A stretch of 40,221 bases of DNA from HGM04593 sp964485215 (GTDB lineage Bacteria; Bacteroidota; Bacteroidia; Bacteroidales; Bacteroidaceae). The notes beneath the pieces were generated by a model. The model was not told the origin of the DNA and searched no databases. It saw only the letters and a program-made list of their open reading frames with translations. Made by a program: the position numbers and the translations under genes. The stretch covers positions 1 to 40,221 of the forward strand of contig CAZAIM010000005.1 of the NCBI GenBank assembly GCA_964485215.1. Reading direction: 5' to 3'. How positions within the stretch are numbered: the stretch's first letter is position 1; the number at the start of each line of letters is the position of its first letter. This document shows positions 6,937 through 14,248 of the stretch, piece after piece.

Positions 6937-9525
6937 TCACTTAACCAAAACCTTTTTACCATTAACGATGTAGATACCCGGTGTGGTGATTGCATTTACA
7001 CGGCGGCCTGTGAGGTCGTAGATAACCTTCATTTCTCCGCTCTCCGCTTTCAAATCCTCTATGTCGGTTGTAATCTTGCTGCCGTTGAATGTGAATGTGA
7101 AAGTCTGTGTTCCGGCTGTCTCCATCTGAAATTTCTCGTTGTAGCAGTAAACAGCGTAGTCCTCGAGTGTGAATGTGTATGTGCCTGCGGCAGTGATTGG
7201 TGTAGTGGTAACAAATGTCAAGCTCTCAACCTGATATTCTTCCTCGCCAACCTGCTTTGCAAATTCATACTCGTTGCCATTCTCGTCCATTACCCATATG
7301 GCAGTGATGTAGTCGTGGTAAACGGCTTTGTTGAAATCTATTGTGATTTCGCCTATAGACTCACACTCGGTGCCCTCTACCGGTGATACGTTTTTAACCT
7401 TCAAACCCTCAACAACAGTGAATGTATATGTCAGGTCATTGGCAATTCTGATGTCGGTACCTGCGTAGATGTACTCCTTCTTCAGAACGAATGTGTACAC
7501 GCCCGGTGTTGTAATTGGCTCAGCTGTCTTCAGACAAAGTGAGTTGGTAGCAACGCTGCCGCCCCATTCGTCGGTATATACTACGGTGAGTGGGTATTCG
7601 GTACCGTCCTCGGCTGTGATTACAGCACCGCTTACGCTGTCAAAGATATCCTGGTTGAAATCGAAGTTCAGATATTCGATTTTGTTCATTGTGTCACCGT
7701 TGTCGGGTGTTGCATATATTACCTCAAGGATGTTGGGGTTGTCTACGGTGAGAGAAACCTGTGTCTCTTCGCTTGCAATGGCAAGGCCGTTAGGTGCGAG
7801 TGTGAACAGGCCTGCGGGGAATGTTACACGATAGTCGCCATTATCCTCAATAGGTGTATTGAACGAGAATTCGATAGTGTTCCCGTCGATGACAGTCACG
7901 TTGTCGAATTCAAGCTTGGTGTAGTCCCAACCGATTGTGTAGTAGGCATAAAGTTCATCGCTCTCGTTGTATGCGATGCCTTGCTCACATGTTACGGTAA
8001 TTTTGTCGAAGTTGGGGATTGTCTCGCTTCCGTCGGGTGTTGCTGTGAGGGTGGGGTACTCGCCAAGAGCAAAGAGGGTGGGGAGAACTGCGTTCTCAGC
8101 CTGGGTGTCAAAATTCTTGTATGAACTTGAATAGTTAAGAGTGTAGGCTGACAACTTGTTTGTTATTGTAGCCTTGCCCTCTTCATCCAAACTTACAGTC
8201 CAAATGGCGGCATCTTCTGTAGGGTCAATTTTTGTAGCGTCTCCTACATTTACAGTGTTGTAATAGTAACCCTTGGTGCTATTGTATGTTGCATAGATGT
8301 AGCGGCCGAATGTGTCCTGAATTGTGTAGCCGCCCTCAACCTCGGTGAATGTGAACGCATAGTGTACGTTTGTTTCAATGAAGTTGCCGTTTGTTTCAAC
8401 CTCTTTTCCAGCCAAGCGTCCGTATGTATAGCTCTCTTCAAGAGGTGTTGCAATATAGCTGTCGCATGTAATCAGGTAGCTGCCGGCTGCGAACTCTGTT
8501 ACTTTCTCAAAAGGCTTAACCTCTGAAATGTAATACTTCTCCTCAACTACGTCGCTGAAGATGCTGTCGCCCTCGGCACCCTTAATGAAAGAAACGGCCT
8601 TAACTGTTGTTGTGCTCAAAACCGAAAGGCTACCCCATGGTTTTGAACCTTCTGTCTTGGGGTCACCACCGCGGTTGTTGTAAAGGATTGTCGCACCCTC
8701 TGTCTCTGTTGTGAACTTGAGGGCATCCGTGCCTGTGAGCTTGCTGTAAACACCTCCCTTTATAGAGAAAACAGGTGCTGCAACCTTGAGGTTGTATGTT
8801 GCCGAAGCAATGTTGCTCCACTCGCCTTCAAGCACAGCAGCTGCCTTTATGGTAGTTGTTGTGCCGAACTCGCTTATTGCAATAGCCTCGCTGTAGAGTG
8901 TACTCTCTGCTGTGGGCTCTGTGCCGTCGAGTGTGTAGTATACATCGGCACCCTCTTCTGCACTCAGTTCAACAGTAAAGGGGTTGTAGTATGTACCCTG
9001 CTCAACAGAGAATACAGGAGCTGCAATGGTTGGAGTTTCTGCACCATCGGCTGTGTACTCAATAGTGATGGACTTGATGTAAATTGCCTTTGAAGATGTC
9101 TGTGCATAAGAAATTACAATTTCTCCAACAGCAGAACCTTCAAATGTGTAATCTGTTGCTGTATTTGTTAATTCTATTCCCTCGCCAAAAGCATTGCCGC
9201 CAACAGTAATGTTTGCAGTGGCTGTAATAGAACTTGCACCAGAAGTGTTCAGTATGATTTTTGTAATGGTGCCTTGAATACCGTTTGTTGAAAGTGTGAG
9301 TGATTTGTAAGGCAACTTGCTTGAACCAAACTGTTGTCCTTTACCATACTGAGAATCATATCCCCAATAACCTCCGTCTCCAGAAAGAGACCACTCAATG
9401 TCTCCTAATGCAACAGTACCGTTCCCTGAGAATTTTTTCTCTTCGAACGTGAAAGTGTAATTGTCTGCTGCAGCATAGCTGAGTATGCCGAACATACAGA
9501 AAATTGAAAGTAAAAATTTCTTCAT
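6937..9525 (-). CDS. Large surface protein with chitobiase-type modules and T9SS type A tail
   Basis: The product is 862 aa. A signal peptide (MKKFLLSIFCMFGILSYAAA) is followed by a beta-rich N-terminal region of about 150 residues. Two chitobiase C-terminal-type modules follow at about 170-335; the first has the hallmark DVYYTLDGTEPTAES and the second carries ATILYNNRGGDPKTEG. A further region may bind ligand (YLITCDSYIATPLEES). Ig-like modules with ends such as GDYRVTFPAGLF and GVYTFVLKKEYIY lie between 500 and 800. The tail IYDLTGRRVNAITTPG, then IYIVNGKKVLVK, is a T9SS type A sorting signal. No enzyme domain is recognised. It has its own strong terminator. Its leader resembles that of the 1769-aa gene, which suggests joint regulation. 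Confidence 0.85.
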   Translation of the reverse strand: MKKFLLSIFCMFGILSYAAADNYTFTFEEKKFSGNGTVALGDIEWSLSGDGGYWGYDSQYGKGQQFGSSKLPYKSLTLSTNGIQGTITKIILNTSGASSITATANITVGGNAFGEGIELTNTATDYTFEGSAVGEIVISYAQTSSKAIYIKSITIEYTADGAETPTIAAPVFSVEQGTYYNPFTVELSAEEGADVYYTLDGTEPTAESTLYSEAIAISEFGTTTTIKAAAVLEGEWSNIASATYNLKVAAPVFSIKGGVYSKLTGTDALKFTTETEGATILYNNRGGDPKTEGSKPWGSLSVLSTTTVKAVSFIKGAEGDSIFSDVVEEKYYISEVKPFEKVTEFAAGSYLITCDSYIATPLEESYTYGRLAGKEVETNGNFIETNVHYAFTFTEVEGGYTIQDTFGRYIYATYNSTKGYYYNTVNVGDATKIDPTEDAAIWTVSLDEEGKATITNKLSAYTLNYSSSYKNFDTQAENAVLPTLFALGEYPTLTATPDGSETIPNFDKITVTCEQGIAYNESDELYAYYTIGWDYTKLEFDNVTVIDGNTIEFSFNTPIEDNGDYRVTFPAGLFTLAPNGLAIASEETQVSLTVDNPNILEVIYATPDNGDTMNKIEYLNFDFNQDIFDSVSGAVITAEDGTEYPLTVVYTDEWGGSVATNSLCLKTAEPITTPGVYTFVLKKEYIYAGTDIRIANDLTYTFTVVEGLKVKNVSPVEGTECESIGEITIDFNKAVYHDYITAIWVMDENGNEYEFAKQVGEEEYQVESLTFVTTTPITAAGTYTFTLEDYAVYCYNEKFQMETAGTQTFTFTFNGSKITTDIEDLKAESGEMKVIYDLTGRRVNAITTPGIYIVNGKKVLVK

Positions 9526-9607
9526 AAATGATGAATTTTAGTTAATGAATAAGGTTTAATATGTTTTTTAATCTATTTTTCTGTGCTGTCGTTTTTTTAA
9601 TAATCGG

Positions 9608-9615
9608 CAAAGTTA
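9608..9615 (-). promoter_or_regulatory. Possible -7 element for the 862-aa gene
   Basis: TAACTTTG on the minus strand matches TAnnTTTG and lies 83 bases before the start codon at 9525. The -33 TTTG is not evident at the right spacing. Confidence 0.3.
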
Positions 9616-9732
9616 ATGCTTTTTCCGTTCTTTTCTCCTTTTTATATATAAGAATTTGCAGAAAAATATTCCGTTTGGCTTTAATTCTAAACGAACTCTG
9701 TGGGTTTATCTGCAAAATATGGTGCCGAAATG

Positions 9733-9763
9733 TTTGCGCTGTAGAAAAAAAGAGTTATCTTTG
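9733..9763 (+). promoter_or_regulatory. Consensus Bacteroidetes promoter of the SRP RNA gene
   Basis: TTTG at 9733-9736 and TATCTTTG at 9756-9763 are separated by exactly 19 bases, a full match to the sigma-ABfr consensus. Transcription should start near 9770. That is about 40 bases upstream of the paired 5' end of the SRP RNA, so the RNA is probably trimmed at its 5' end or carries a longer leader. Confidence 0.8.
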
Positions 9764-9807
9764 CAAACGTAAACGTCTGCGAAAAAGAGTGTTCTTTTAA
9801 AACAAAT

Positions 9808-9910
9808 ATGGGTAAGTCCTATACGGCCAGCTCCTAGCGAATCCTCCAGGGCTTGACCGCAGCAAAGGTAGTTGGTTGTAGCGGCGCGATGTAGGTAGCT
9901 TACCCACCCA
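9808..9910 (+). ncRNA. ffs: Signal recognition particle RNA (bacterial small type, 4.5S)
   Basis: The ~100-nt sequence folds end to end: GGGTAAG at 9810-9816 pairs with CTTACCC at 9899-9905. The apical part reads CCAGGGCTTGACCGCAGC then AAAGGTAG. The CAGG/GCAG pair of strands is the conserved symmetric internal loop of SRP helix 8 that binds the Ffh M domain. GCAGCAAAGGTAG matches the usual bacterial 3' strand. The apical loop is not the common GGAA. The RNA pairs with Ffh and FtsY for co-translational membrane targeting. A consensus promoter precedes it and a strong terminator follows. The exact ends are estimated from pairing. Confidence 0.85.
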
Positions 9911-9911
9911 T

Positions 9912-9945
9912 AATGACGAATGTTTTGGCATTCGTCATTTTTTTT
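9912..9945 (+). terminator. Intrinsic terminator of the SRP RNA gene
   Basis: Perfect 11-bp arms (9912-9922 and 9929-9939) enclose a 6-base loop and run into T at 9938-9945. It follows the SRP RNA directly. Confidence 0.9.
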
Positions 9946-10071
9946 GTTCCAGTTCTTTGGTGGTTCCATGTTGGCTGACCCTGTATTTCCTTATTTCACC
10001 CCAAATATGCTGTTTTTGCCAAGAAAACGCTCCCTCTTTCCCTCTTTTTTCTTTCAGATTTGTTCAAAGAG

Positions 10072-10079
10072 TAATTTTG
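10072..10079 (+). promoter_or_regulatory. Possible -7 element of the SGNH hydrolase gene
   Basis: TAATTTTG matches TAnnTTTG exactly and lies 19 bases before the chosen start codon. This supports the downstream ATG over the longer frame. The -33 region is only T-rich. Confidence 0.4.
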
Positions 10080-10097
10080 CAACAAAAAATATGCAGG

Positions 10098-10805
10098 ATG
10101 GAATTTGAATTGAAAAGTGTATGTGCGTTTGGCGATTCTGTGATGAAGGGTATTGTTGTCGATAGGGAGAATTCACCCGAGAATGGCTTGAAATATAAGA
10201 TTAGCGACCAGGGGTTTGCTGCCAGGTGTAGGCGCAGGCTTGATATAAAGGTTGAGAATTTTGCACGCTTCGGTGGGGTGGTGTCGCAGGGAAGGAGGTT
10301 ACTCGCTCGCTATGCCGACAAAATCAAGGCTTCCGATTTTGTGCTGTTTGAGTATGGAGGTAATGATTGTGACTATGATTGGGCCTGTATTGCGGAGGCT
10401 CCTGAAAAACATCATCTTCCGAAGACACCGATACCGCAGTTTGTGTCGGAGTATTCTGCGCTGATTGACAATACCCGTTCATTGGGTGCAAAGCCGGTGC
10501 TTCTGTCGTTGCCGGTCCTCGACCCTGTACGCTTTTTCAGGCACGTTACAAAAGGGCTCGACGGCGAGAATGTCTTGCGCTGGCTGGGTGGCAGTGTGTT
10601 GACTATTGACCGTTGGCATGAGAGGTATAACATGGAGGTCTTCAGGCTTGGTGCCAGGAAAAAGGTTCCTGTTATTGACATAACGTCGGTGTTTCTTGAA
10701 CGTAAGGACTTTCCGGAATATATTTGCGATGACGGAATTCACCCCAACGAACGTGGACACGGGCTTATAGAGGATGCTATTATGGAGTATGTGGGCGGTT
10801 TCTGA
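10098..10805 (+). CDS. SGNH/GDSL-family hydrolase
   Basis: From the ATG at 10098 the product is 235 aa and probably cytoplasmic, with no signal peptide. SGNH blocks are visible: AFGDSVMKG with the nucleophile Ser14, the glycine-containing FARFGGVVSQG, YGGNDCDYDW (GxND), and the Asp/His pair in DDGIHPNERGHG near the C-terminus. Such enzymes cleave esters on lipids, acylated sugars or peptidoglycan; the substrate here cannot be told. The frame stays open back to 9957, but that stretch translates to low-complexity Phe/Cys-rich sequence and contains the -7-like element, so I reject the long form. The gene converges on the leftward nucleotidyltransferase-like gene with six bases between them and no visible terminator. 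Confidence 0.88.
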   Translation: MEFELKSVCAFGDSVMKGIVVDRENSPENGLKYKISDQGFAARCRRRLDIKVENFARFGGVVSQGRRLLARYADKIKASDFVLFEYGGNDCDYDWACIAEAPEKHHLPKTPIPQFVSEYSALIDNTRSLGAKPVLLSLPVLDPVRFFRHVTKGLDGENVLRWLGGSVLTIDRWHERYNMEVFRLGARKKVPVIDITSVFLERKDFPEYICDDGIHPNERGHGLIEDAIMEYVGGF

Positions 10806-10811
10806 TTGCGG

Positions 10812-11891
10812 TCAGCCTTTCCTCTTTCTCCAAATATAGTGCCATATCTTGAAGTATGGGCTCCAGATGGTCTCCCCGGGAAAATGGCTTATCAGTATGA
10901 TGCTTCGTTTGGCGATGTTGTATGCCTTCTTGCTCCTTTTTGAATAGTCGTAGCGTGGGTCGTGCTTTCCAAAATTGCCGGCAATCATGATTTCTCTGAG
11001 CAGGAACTTGCCAAGGGTGGCGTCGGGTGCAACGATTGTCTTTTCGTCGTCGATGTGGAATATATTCTTTAGTATATATGAGACTGCGCCGGCGAATCGG
11101 AACAGGCCGAGATGTTTTAGTGTTGCAATGAAGCTTTCCTTTTCGTTGTCGGTCGTGTCCTGCTGCATTACATAATAGTAGTCGAGAATCTGTCTCATAC
11201 CTATGCCTTCGAAAAACAGATGCCGGTATATGTGTATCAGCACGTAGATTCTGTTGAAGTCTGCGGTAGGTACGGGGAATTCTCCCTCGTCAGTCTTTGT
11301 GCAGTTGCTGAATTGCCTGTTGCTTTGCGATGCGAAGTATTCTTGCATTCTCTTGTTTTTGAACGGCGAGAATGCCCAGGAGGGTCTGTAGTGTATCTCT
11401 ATCTCTAAATCGTTGGAGATTGGGAAATCGACGTGGTGGTATGTCGGCTTGCACTTGGGGAAGTATTTCTTTACATAGGGCAGTACTTTCTGAACTCCTC
11501 CTTCGAGCCATATGTCAATGTCGCCCGGGGTGCGCAGCTTTGGGTCGGGGTATAGCTGTGCAAGCCCTTGTCCCTTGAGTATGCAGTTTCTGAATCCCTC
11601 TTTCCCGAATTTGTCGGAAACGATTGCGCATTTCTTGTTGAGTTCTGCGTTCTTCTTTTTTATTGCTTCGCAATTGCTGTACCACCCTAATAGAATCTCC
11701 TTGGGTGGGCGTTGTTCTTGGGGGAGCCTTTCTATCCCGGCAAATGTTATACCGGTCATTGTTTGTTTCCTGGCAATGTCGAAAAGTTCTTTCCATTGTG
11801 CGCGGGATGGCTGAAAGGGCAATTCCTTCTCTTTGCCTATTCCACACCTCAAAAGGCTGAAAAAAAGTTCTGTGATGGTTGTTTCCGACAT
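10812..11891 (-). CDS. Nucleotidyltransferase-fold family protein (PF14907 type)
   Basis: The product is 359 aa from the ATG at 11891. The frame extends to a TTG at 11921, but that start would lie inside a hairpin, so the ATG is preferred. The core LKGQGLAQLYPDPKLRTPGDIDIW, here at about residues 107-131, has the Lys-Gly and Asp-x-Asp pattern of the uncharacterised nucleotidyltransferase family often found beside polysaccharide and capsule genes. The C-terminal half is helical and ends very basic (WHYIWRKRKG). It lies downstream of the nucleotide-sugar dehydrogenase gene in the same direction, which fits a role in surface glycan synthesis or its control. The actual reaction is unknown. Confidence 0.8.
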   Translation of the reverse strand: MSETTITELFFSLLRCGIGKEKELPFQPSRAQWKELFDIARKQTMTGITFAGIERLPQEQRPPKEILLGWYSNCEAIKKKNAELNKKCAIVSDKFGKEGFRNCILKGQGLAQLYPDPKLRTPGDIDIWLEGGVQKVLPYVKKYFPKCKPTYHHVDFPISNDLEIEIHYRPSWAFSPFKNKRMQEYFASQSNRQFSNCTKTDEGEFPVPTADFNRIYVLIHIYRHLFFEGIGMRQILDYYYVMQQDTTDNEKESFIATLKHLGLFRFAGAVSYILKNIFHIDDEKTIVAPDATLGKFLLREIMIAGNFGKHDPRYDYSKRSKKAYNIAKRSIILISHFPGETIWSPYFKIWHYIWRKRKG

Positions 11892-11910
11892 TGGCTGTTG
11901 GGGGTTGTGA

Positions 11911-11930
11911 GGGTGACTCAAAAGTCACCC
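11911..11930. repeat. Intergenic hairpin, also seen near 19932
   Basis: Perfect 8-bp arms (11911-11918, 11923-11930) with loop CAAA sit between the dehydrogenase stop and the next start. There is no U-tract in either direction. The 20-base sequence, read leftward, differs at only two positions from 19934-19953. Confidence 0.6.
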
Positions 11931-11943
11931 CCATGTCTGTTGA

Positions 11944-13149
11944 TTACTTCTTGTATATTCCGCAGAAGTCGAGAATAATCTTGCTTTCATCGTATGGCAG
12001 TTCCTTGAACTGGCTGTGTGCGGTGAGCATTACAACGATGTCGGCCTTTTCGTAAGCCTCCTTGTAGTCGGTGAGCTTGAACTGTTTGTGCTCCTCTACG
12101 TTCGGCTCTACAATCATTAGGTCGGCATTGCTGCACATTTGCATAACGTTGGCAACGATGGCTTTGGCCGGCGACTCGCGAAGGTCGTCGATGTTGGGCT
12201 TGAATGCAAGCCCCATCATGGCAACCGATGGCTTGCGGCTGTTCTTCAGTTCGAACTCAAGCAGTGTGCTCCTTACCTTTTCGGCGCACCACAGGCTCTT
12301 GTAGTTGTTGATGTTGCGTGCCGTAGCTATGATTCTGCTCTCTTCGGGGTAGCACGATGTTATGAAGTATGGGTCAACGGCTATGCAGTGCCCTCCGACA
12401 CCGCAACCCGGCTGGAGGATGTTTACGCGAGGGTGTTTGTTGGCAAGGCTTATAAGCTCCCATACGTTTATTCCGGCCTTGTCGCAGATGAGTGACAGCT
12501 CGTTGGCGAATGCAATCTGTACATCGCGGCTTGAGTTCTCTGTAAGCTTGCACATCTCGGCTGTGCGGCAGTTGGTTCTGTGCAGTTCTCCCTTTACGAA
12601 CTGTGAGTAGAATTCGATTGCCTTGCCGGTTGATTCCTCTGTCAGGCCGCCGATTACGCGGTCGTTGTGGACAAGTTCGTAGATGACGTTGCCCGGCAAT
12701 ACACGCTCCGGACAGTATGCGATGTATATCTTGTCCTTGAGTTCGGGACGCTCGGAGAATATGATGTTTGCCATCATTTCTGTTGTGCCTATTGGCGATG
12801 TCGATTCAATGACATACAGGTCGCCCTCCTTCAGTAGTGGAAGCACCGTGCGTGTTGCTGCCTCAACATAAGATACATCGGGTTCGTGGTCTCCCTTGAA
12901 TGGTGTGGGCACTACCATGAAGTATGCGTCGCACTCCTGTGGAGTGGTGTATGCCTTGAATTTTCCTGCCGCAATGACTTCCTGCAGCATCTCCTCCATT
13001 CCCGGCTCAATGATGTGGAGCTTGCCTTGGTTTGTAACTTCTACTACTTTGGGGTTGATGTCAACTCCTACAACGTCAACTCCGTGCTTTGCTGCAATAA
13101 TTGCTGTCGGGAGGCCAATGTAGCCAAGTCCCATAAAACAAGCCTTCAT
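11944..13149 (-). CDS. wecC: UDP-N-acetyl-D-mannosamine dehydrogenase-type nucleotide-sugar dehydrogenase
   Basis: The 401-aa protein oxidises a UDP-sugar C6 alcohol to the uronic acid with two NAD+. The Rossmann motif GLGYIG lies at residues 7-12. The VPTPFKGDHEPD, ESTSPIGTT and AYCPERVLPG blocks follow. The active-site segment QPGCGVGGHCIAVDPYF contains the catalytic Cys255. The C-terminal domain has GLAFKPNIDDLRESPA. CPERVLPG and GVGGHCIAVDP resemble WecC more than UDP-glucose dehydrogenase, suggesting UDP-ManNAcA as product. A partner 2-epimerase (WecB) is not in the window. It is the first gene of a leftward pair with the nucleotidyltransferase-fold gene. Its ATG at 13149 follows a leader of about 160 bases if the predicted promoter is right. 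Confidence 0.9.
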   Translation of the reverse strand: MKACFMGLGYIGLPTAIIAAKHGVDVVGVDINPKVVEVTNQGKLHIIEPGMEEMLQEVIAAGKFKAYTTPQECDAYFMVVPTPFKGDHEPDVSYVEAATRTVLPLLKEGDLYVIESTSPIGTTEMMANIIFSERPELKDKIYIAYCPERVLPGNVIYELVHNDRVIGGLTEESTGKAIEFYSQFVKGELHRTNCRTAEMCKLTENSSRDVQIAFANELSLICDKAGINVWELISLANKHPRVNILQPGCGVGGHCIAVDPYFITSCYPEESRIIATARNINNYKSLWCAEKVRSTLLEFELKNSRKPSVAMMGLAFKPNIDDLRESPAKAIVANVMQMCSNADLMIVEPNVEEHKQFKLTDYKEAYEKADIVVMLTAHSQFKELPYDESKIILDFCGIYKK

Positions 13150-13319
13150 AATAATTCCTGGTCCTATTTATTGTTGTTTTTTCTTGTATCTGTCGTTTCT
13201 TCTGTACGGGGTGCTGTCCGTCCTCATAATATGTCGGGATTACAACAGGAACCGAAATCCATGAATGGGTGTTGCGGAAAAAATAGGGCAGCCTGCTGTT
13301 CCAAATCCTTTAAACCTTG

Positions 13320-13351
13320 CAAAAGTATAACAATTATTTCATATTTACCAA
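13320..13351 (-). promoter_or_regulatory. Predicted promoter of the wecC operon
   Basis: On the minus strand TACTTTTG (13327-13320) matches TAnnTTTG, with a TTGG at 13351-13348 about 20 bases upstream. The implied leader (about 13313-13150) holds no structure I can name. Confidence 0.4.
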
Positions 13352-13689
13352 TTATTGGTGAAAACTCGTCTGTTAAAACTTGCCTGGATTGTCTATAAAA
13401 AAACTAAACGATATAAATTAAACGGCTTCTTGATTTCTTTGTGTTTGTAAAATAATTTCGCATAATTTAAAGTTAGCTTCCTTTGCTTCTCTTTTTTTGC
13501 TTGTATTTGAACCATACCTTATTCTATCTGCTCGGGATGCGGCTGTGCAACTGTATCTGCCTGTTTGGCCGAACTGATTTTGCTTGGCTGTCGATGTGCT
13601 TTTGAAGTGCTTTGGAGCGCGAAAAATGGTTTTTTTAAATTTTTTGTGCAAAAAAAAACATAAAAGTATCTTGATATTGTGATTTTTGT
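13352..13689. other. Intergenic region, no gene recognised
   Basis: This stretch is AT-rich, particularly at 13620-13690. The open frame on the minus strand at 13418-13702 is low-complexity with no plausible family, and I see no RNA gene. Confidence 0.5.
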
Positions 13690-13697
13690 TATCTTTG
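13690..13697 (+). promoter_or_regulatory. Promoter -7 element of the histone H1-like gene
   Basis: TATCTTTG matches TAnnTTTG exactly, 31 bases before the start codon. A CTTG at 13670-13673 is the nearest -33-like element, with a shorter spacing of 16 bases. Confidence 0.5.
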
Positions 13698-13728
13698 CGC
13701 ATCGTTAACCTTAATAACAGAAGATATT

Positions 13729-13905
13729 ATGAAAGAACTGATTGAGAAAATTCAGGAGACTTATGCTGCTTTTGCAGCTGATGCAGCAGCTCAGGCTGAG
13801 AAGGGTAACAAGGCAGCAGGTACACGTGCGCGCAAGGCTTCTTTGGAGCTTGAGAAGGCTATGAAGGCTTTCCGTAAGGCTTCTCTCGAGGCTGCAAAGA
13901 ACTAA
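13729..13905 (+). CDS. Histone H1-like protein (Hc1 family)
   Basis: A 58-aa protein starts at ATG 13729. MKELIEKIQETYAAFAADA is an amphipathic helix. It is followed by a Lys/Ala-rich stretch (KGNKAAGTRARKASLELEK) and a second helix ending RKASLEAAKN. The whole resembles the Hc1-like proteins of Bacteroidetes, which are thought to bind and compact DNA. It has 10 Lys and 3 Arg with many Ala and no Cys, Trp or Pro. It has its own -7 element and a strong terminator, so it is a free-standing and probably highly expressed gene. DNA binding is inferred from the family and composition. Confidence 0.88.
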   Translation: MKELIEKIQETYAAFAADAAAQAEKGNKAAGTRARKASLELEKAMKAFRKASLEAAKN

Positions 13906-13925
13906 AACAGTCTCTTGTTTAAGTG

Positions 13926-13954
13926 AAAAGTCGCCCATTGGCGGCTTTTTTTTT
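13926..13954 (+). terminator. Intrinsic terminator of the histone H1-like gene
   Basis: A GC-rich stem pairs GTCGCC (13930-13935) with GGCGGC (13940-13945) around a CATT loop. AAAA before it pairs into the T run, and nine T follow at 13946-13954. Confidence 0.85.
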
Positions 13955-14248
13955 GCACGTTACGGCAGTTTCTTATTTCTGGTTTCAGTCATTGATTCCT
14001 GCCCGGCTTGTCTGCTGTGCTCTTTTTGAAATTTAATATGTAAATAAAAATTACTATAATTGTCTTCGCTCTTCAACCAACTGCATGGTTGCTTGGATGT
14101 GAAGTTTTGTGGTTTGTCTCTTTTTTGAATATTGGAAAGTTTTATTATTTGAAGTTTTTGTATTAATTTTACAAAGTTTTGTATGCGCGTGTGCGCCGAT
14201 GAAGCGTTTCTTGTTTTTTTTTGAACAGAATTGATAAATACCATAATT
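13955..14248. other. Upstream region of the beta-galactosidase gene
   Basis: This region is AT-rich with no gene. I found no exact TAnnTTTG element. Several TTTG runs between 14100 and 14190 could belong to a weak or regulated promoter. Confidence 0.4.

Noticed and set aside
9957..10097. Longer form of the SGNH hydrolase with 47 extra residues
   Set aside because: The extension is Phe/Cys-rich, covers a TAnnTTTG element at 10072-10079 and has no family match; the ATG at 10098 sits right before the GDS block.
11892..11921. TTG start ten codons upstream for the nucleotidyltransferase-fold protein
   Set aside because: The start would lie in the loop and stem of the 11911-11930 hairpin, and a good ATG follows at 11891.
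13418..13702. Leftward 94-codon frame in the gap before the histone H1-like gene
   Set aside because: Lys/Asn-rich translation of AT-rich DNA that overlaps the promoter of the rightward gene; no family resemblance.
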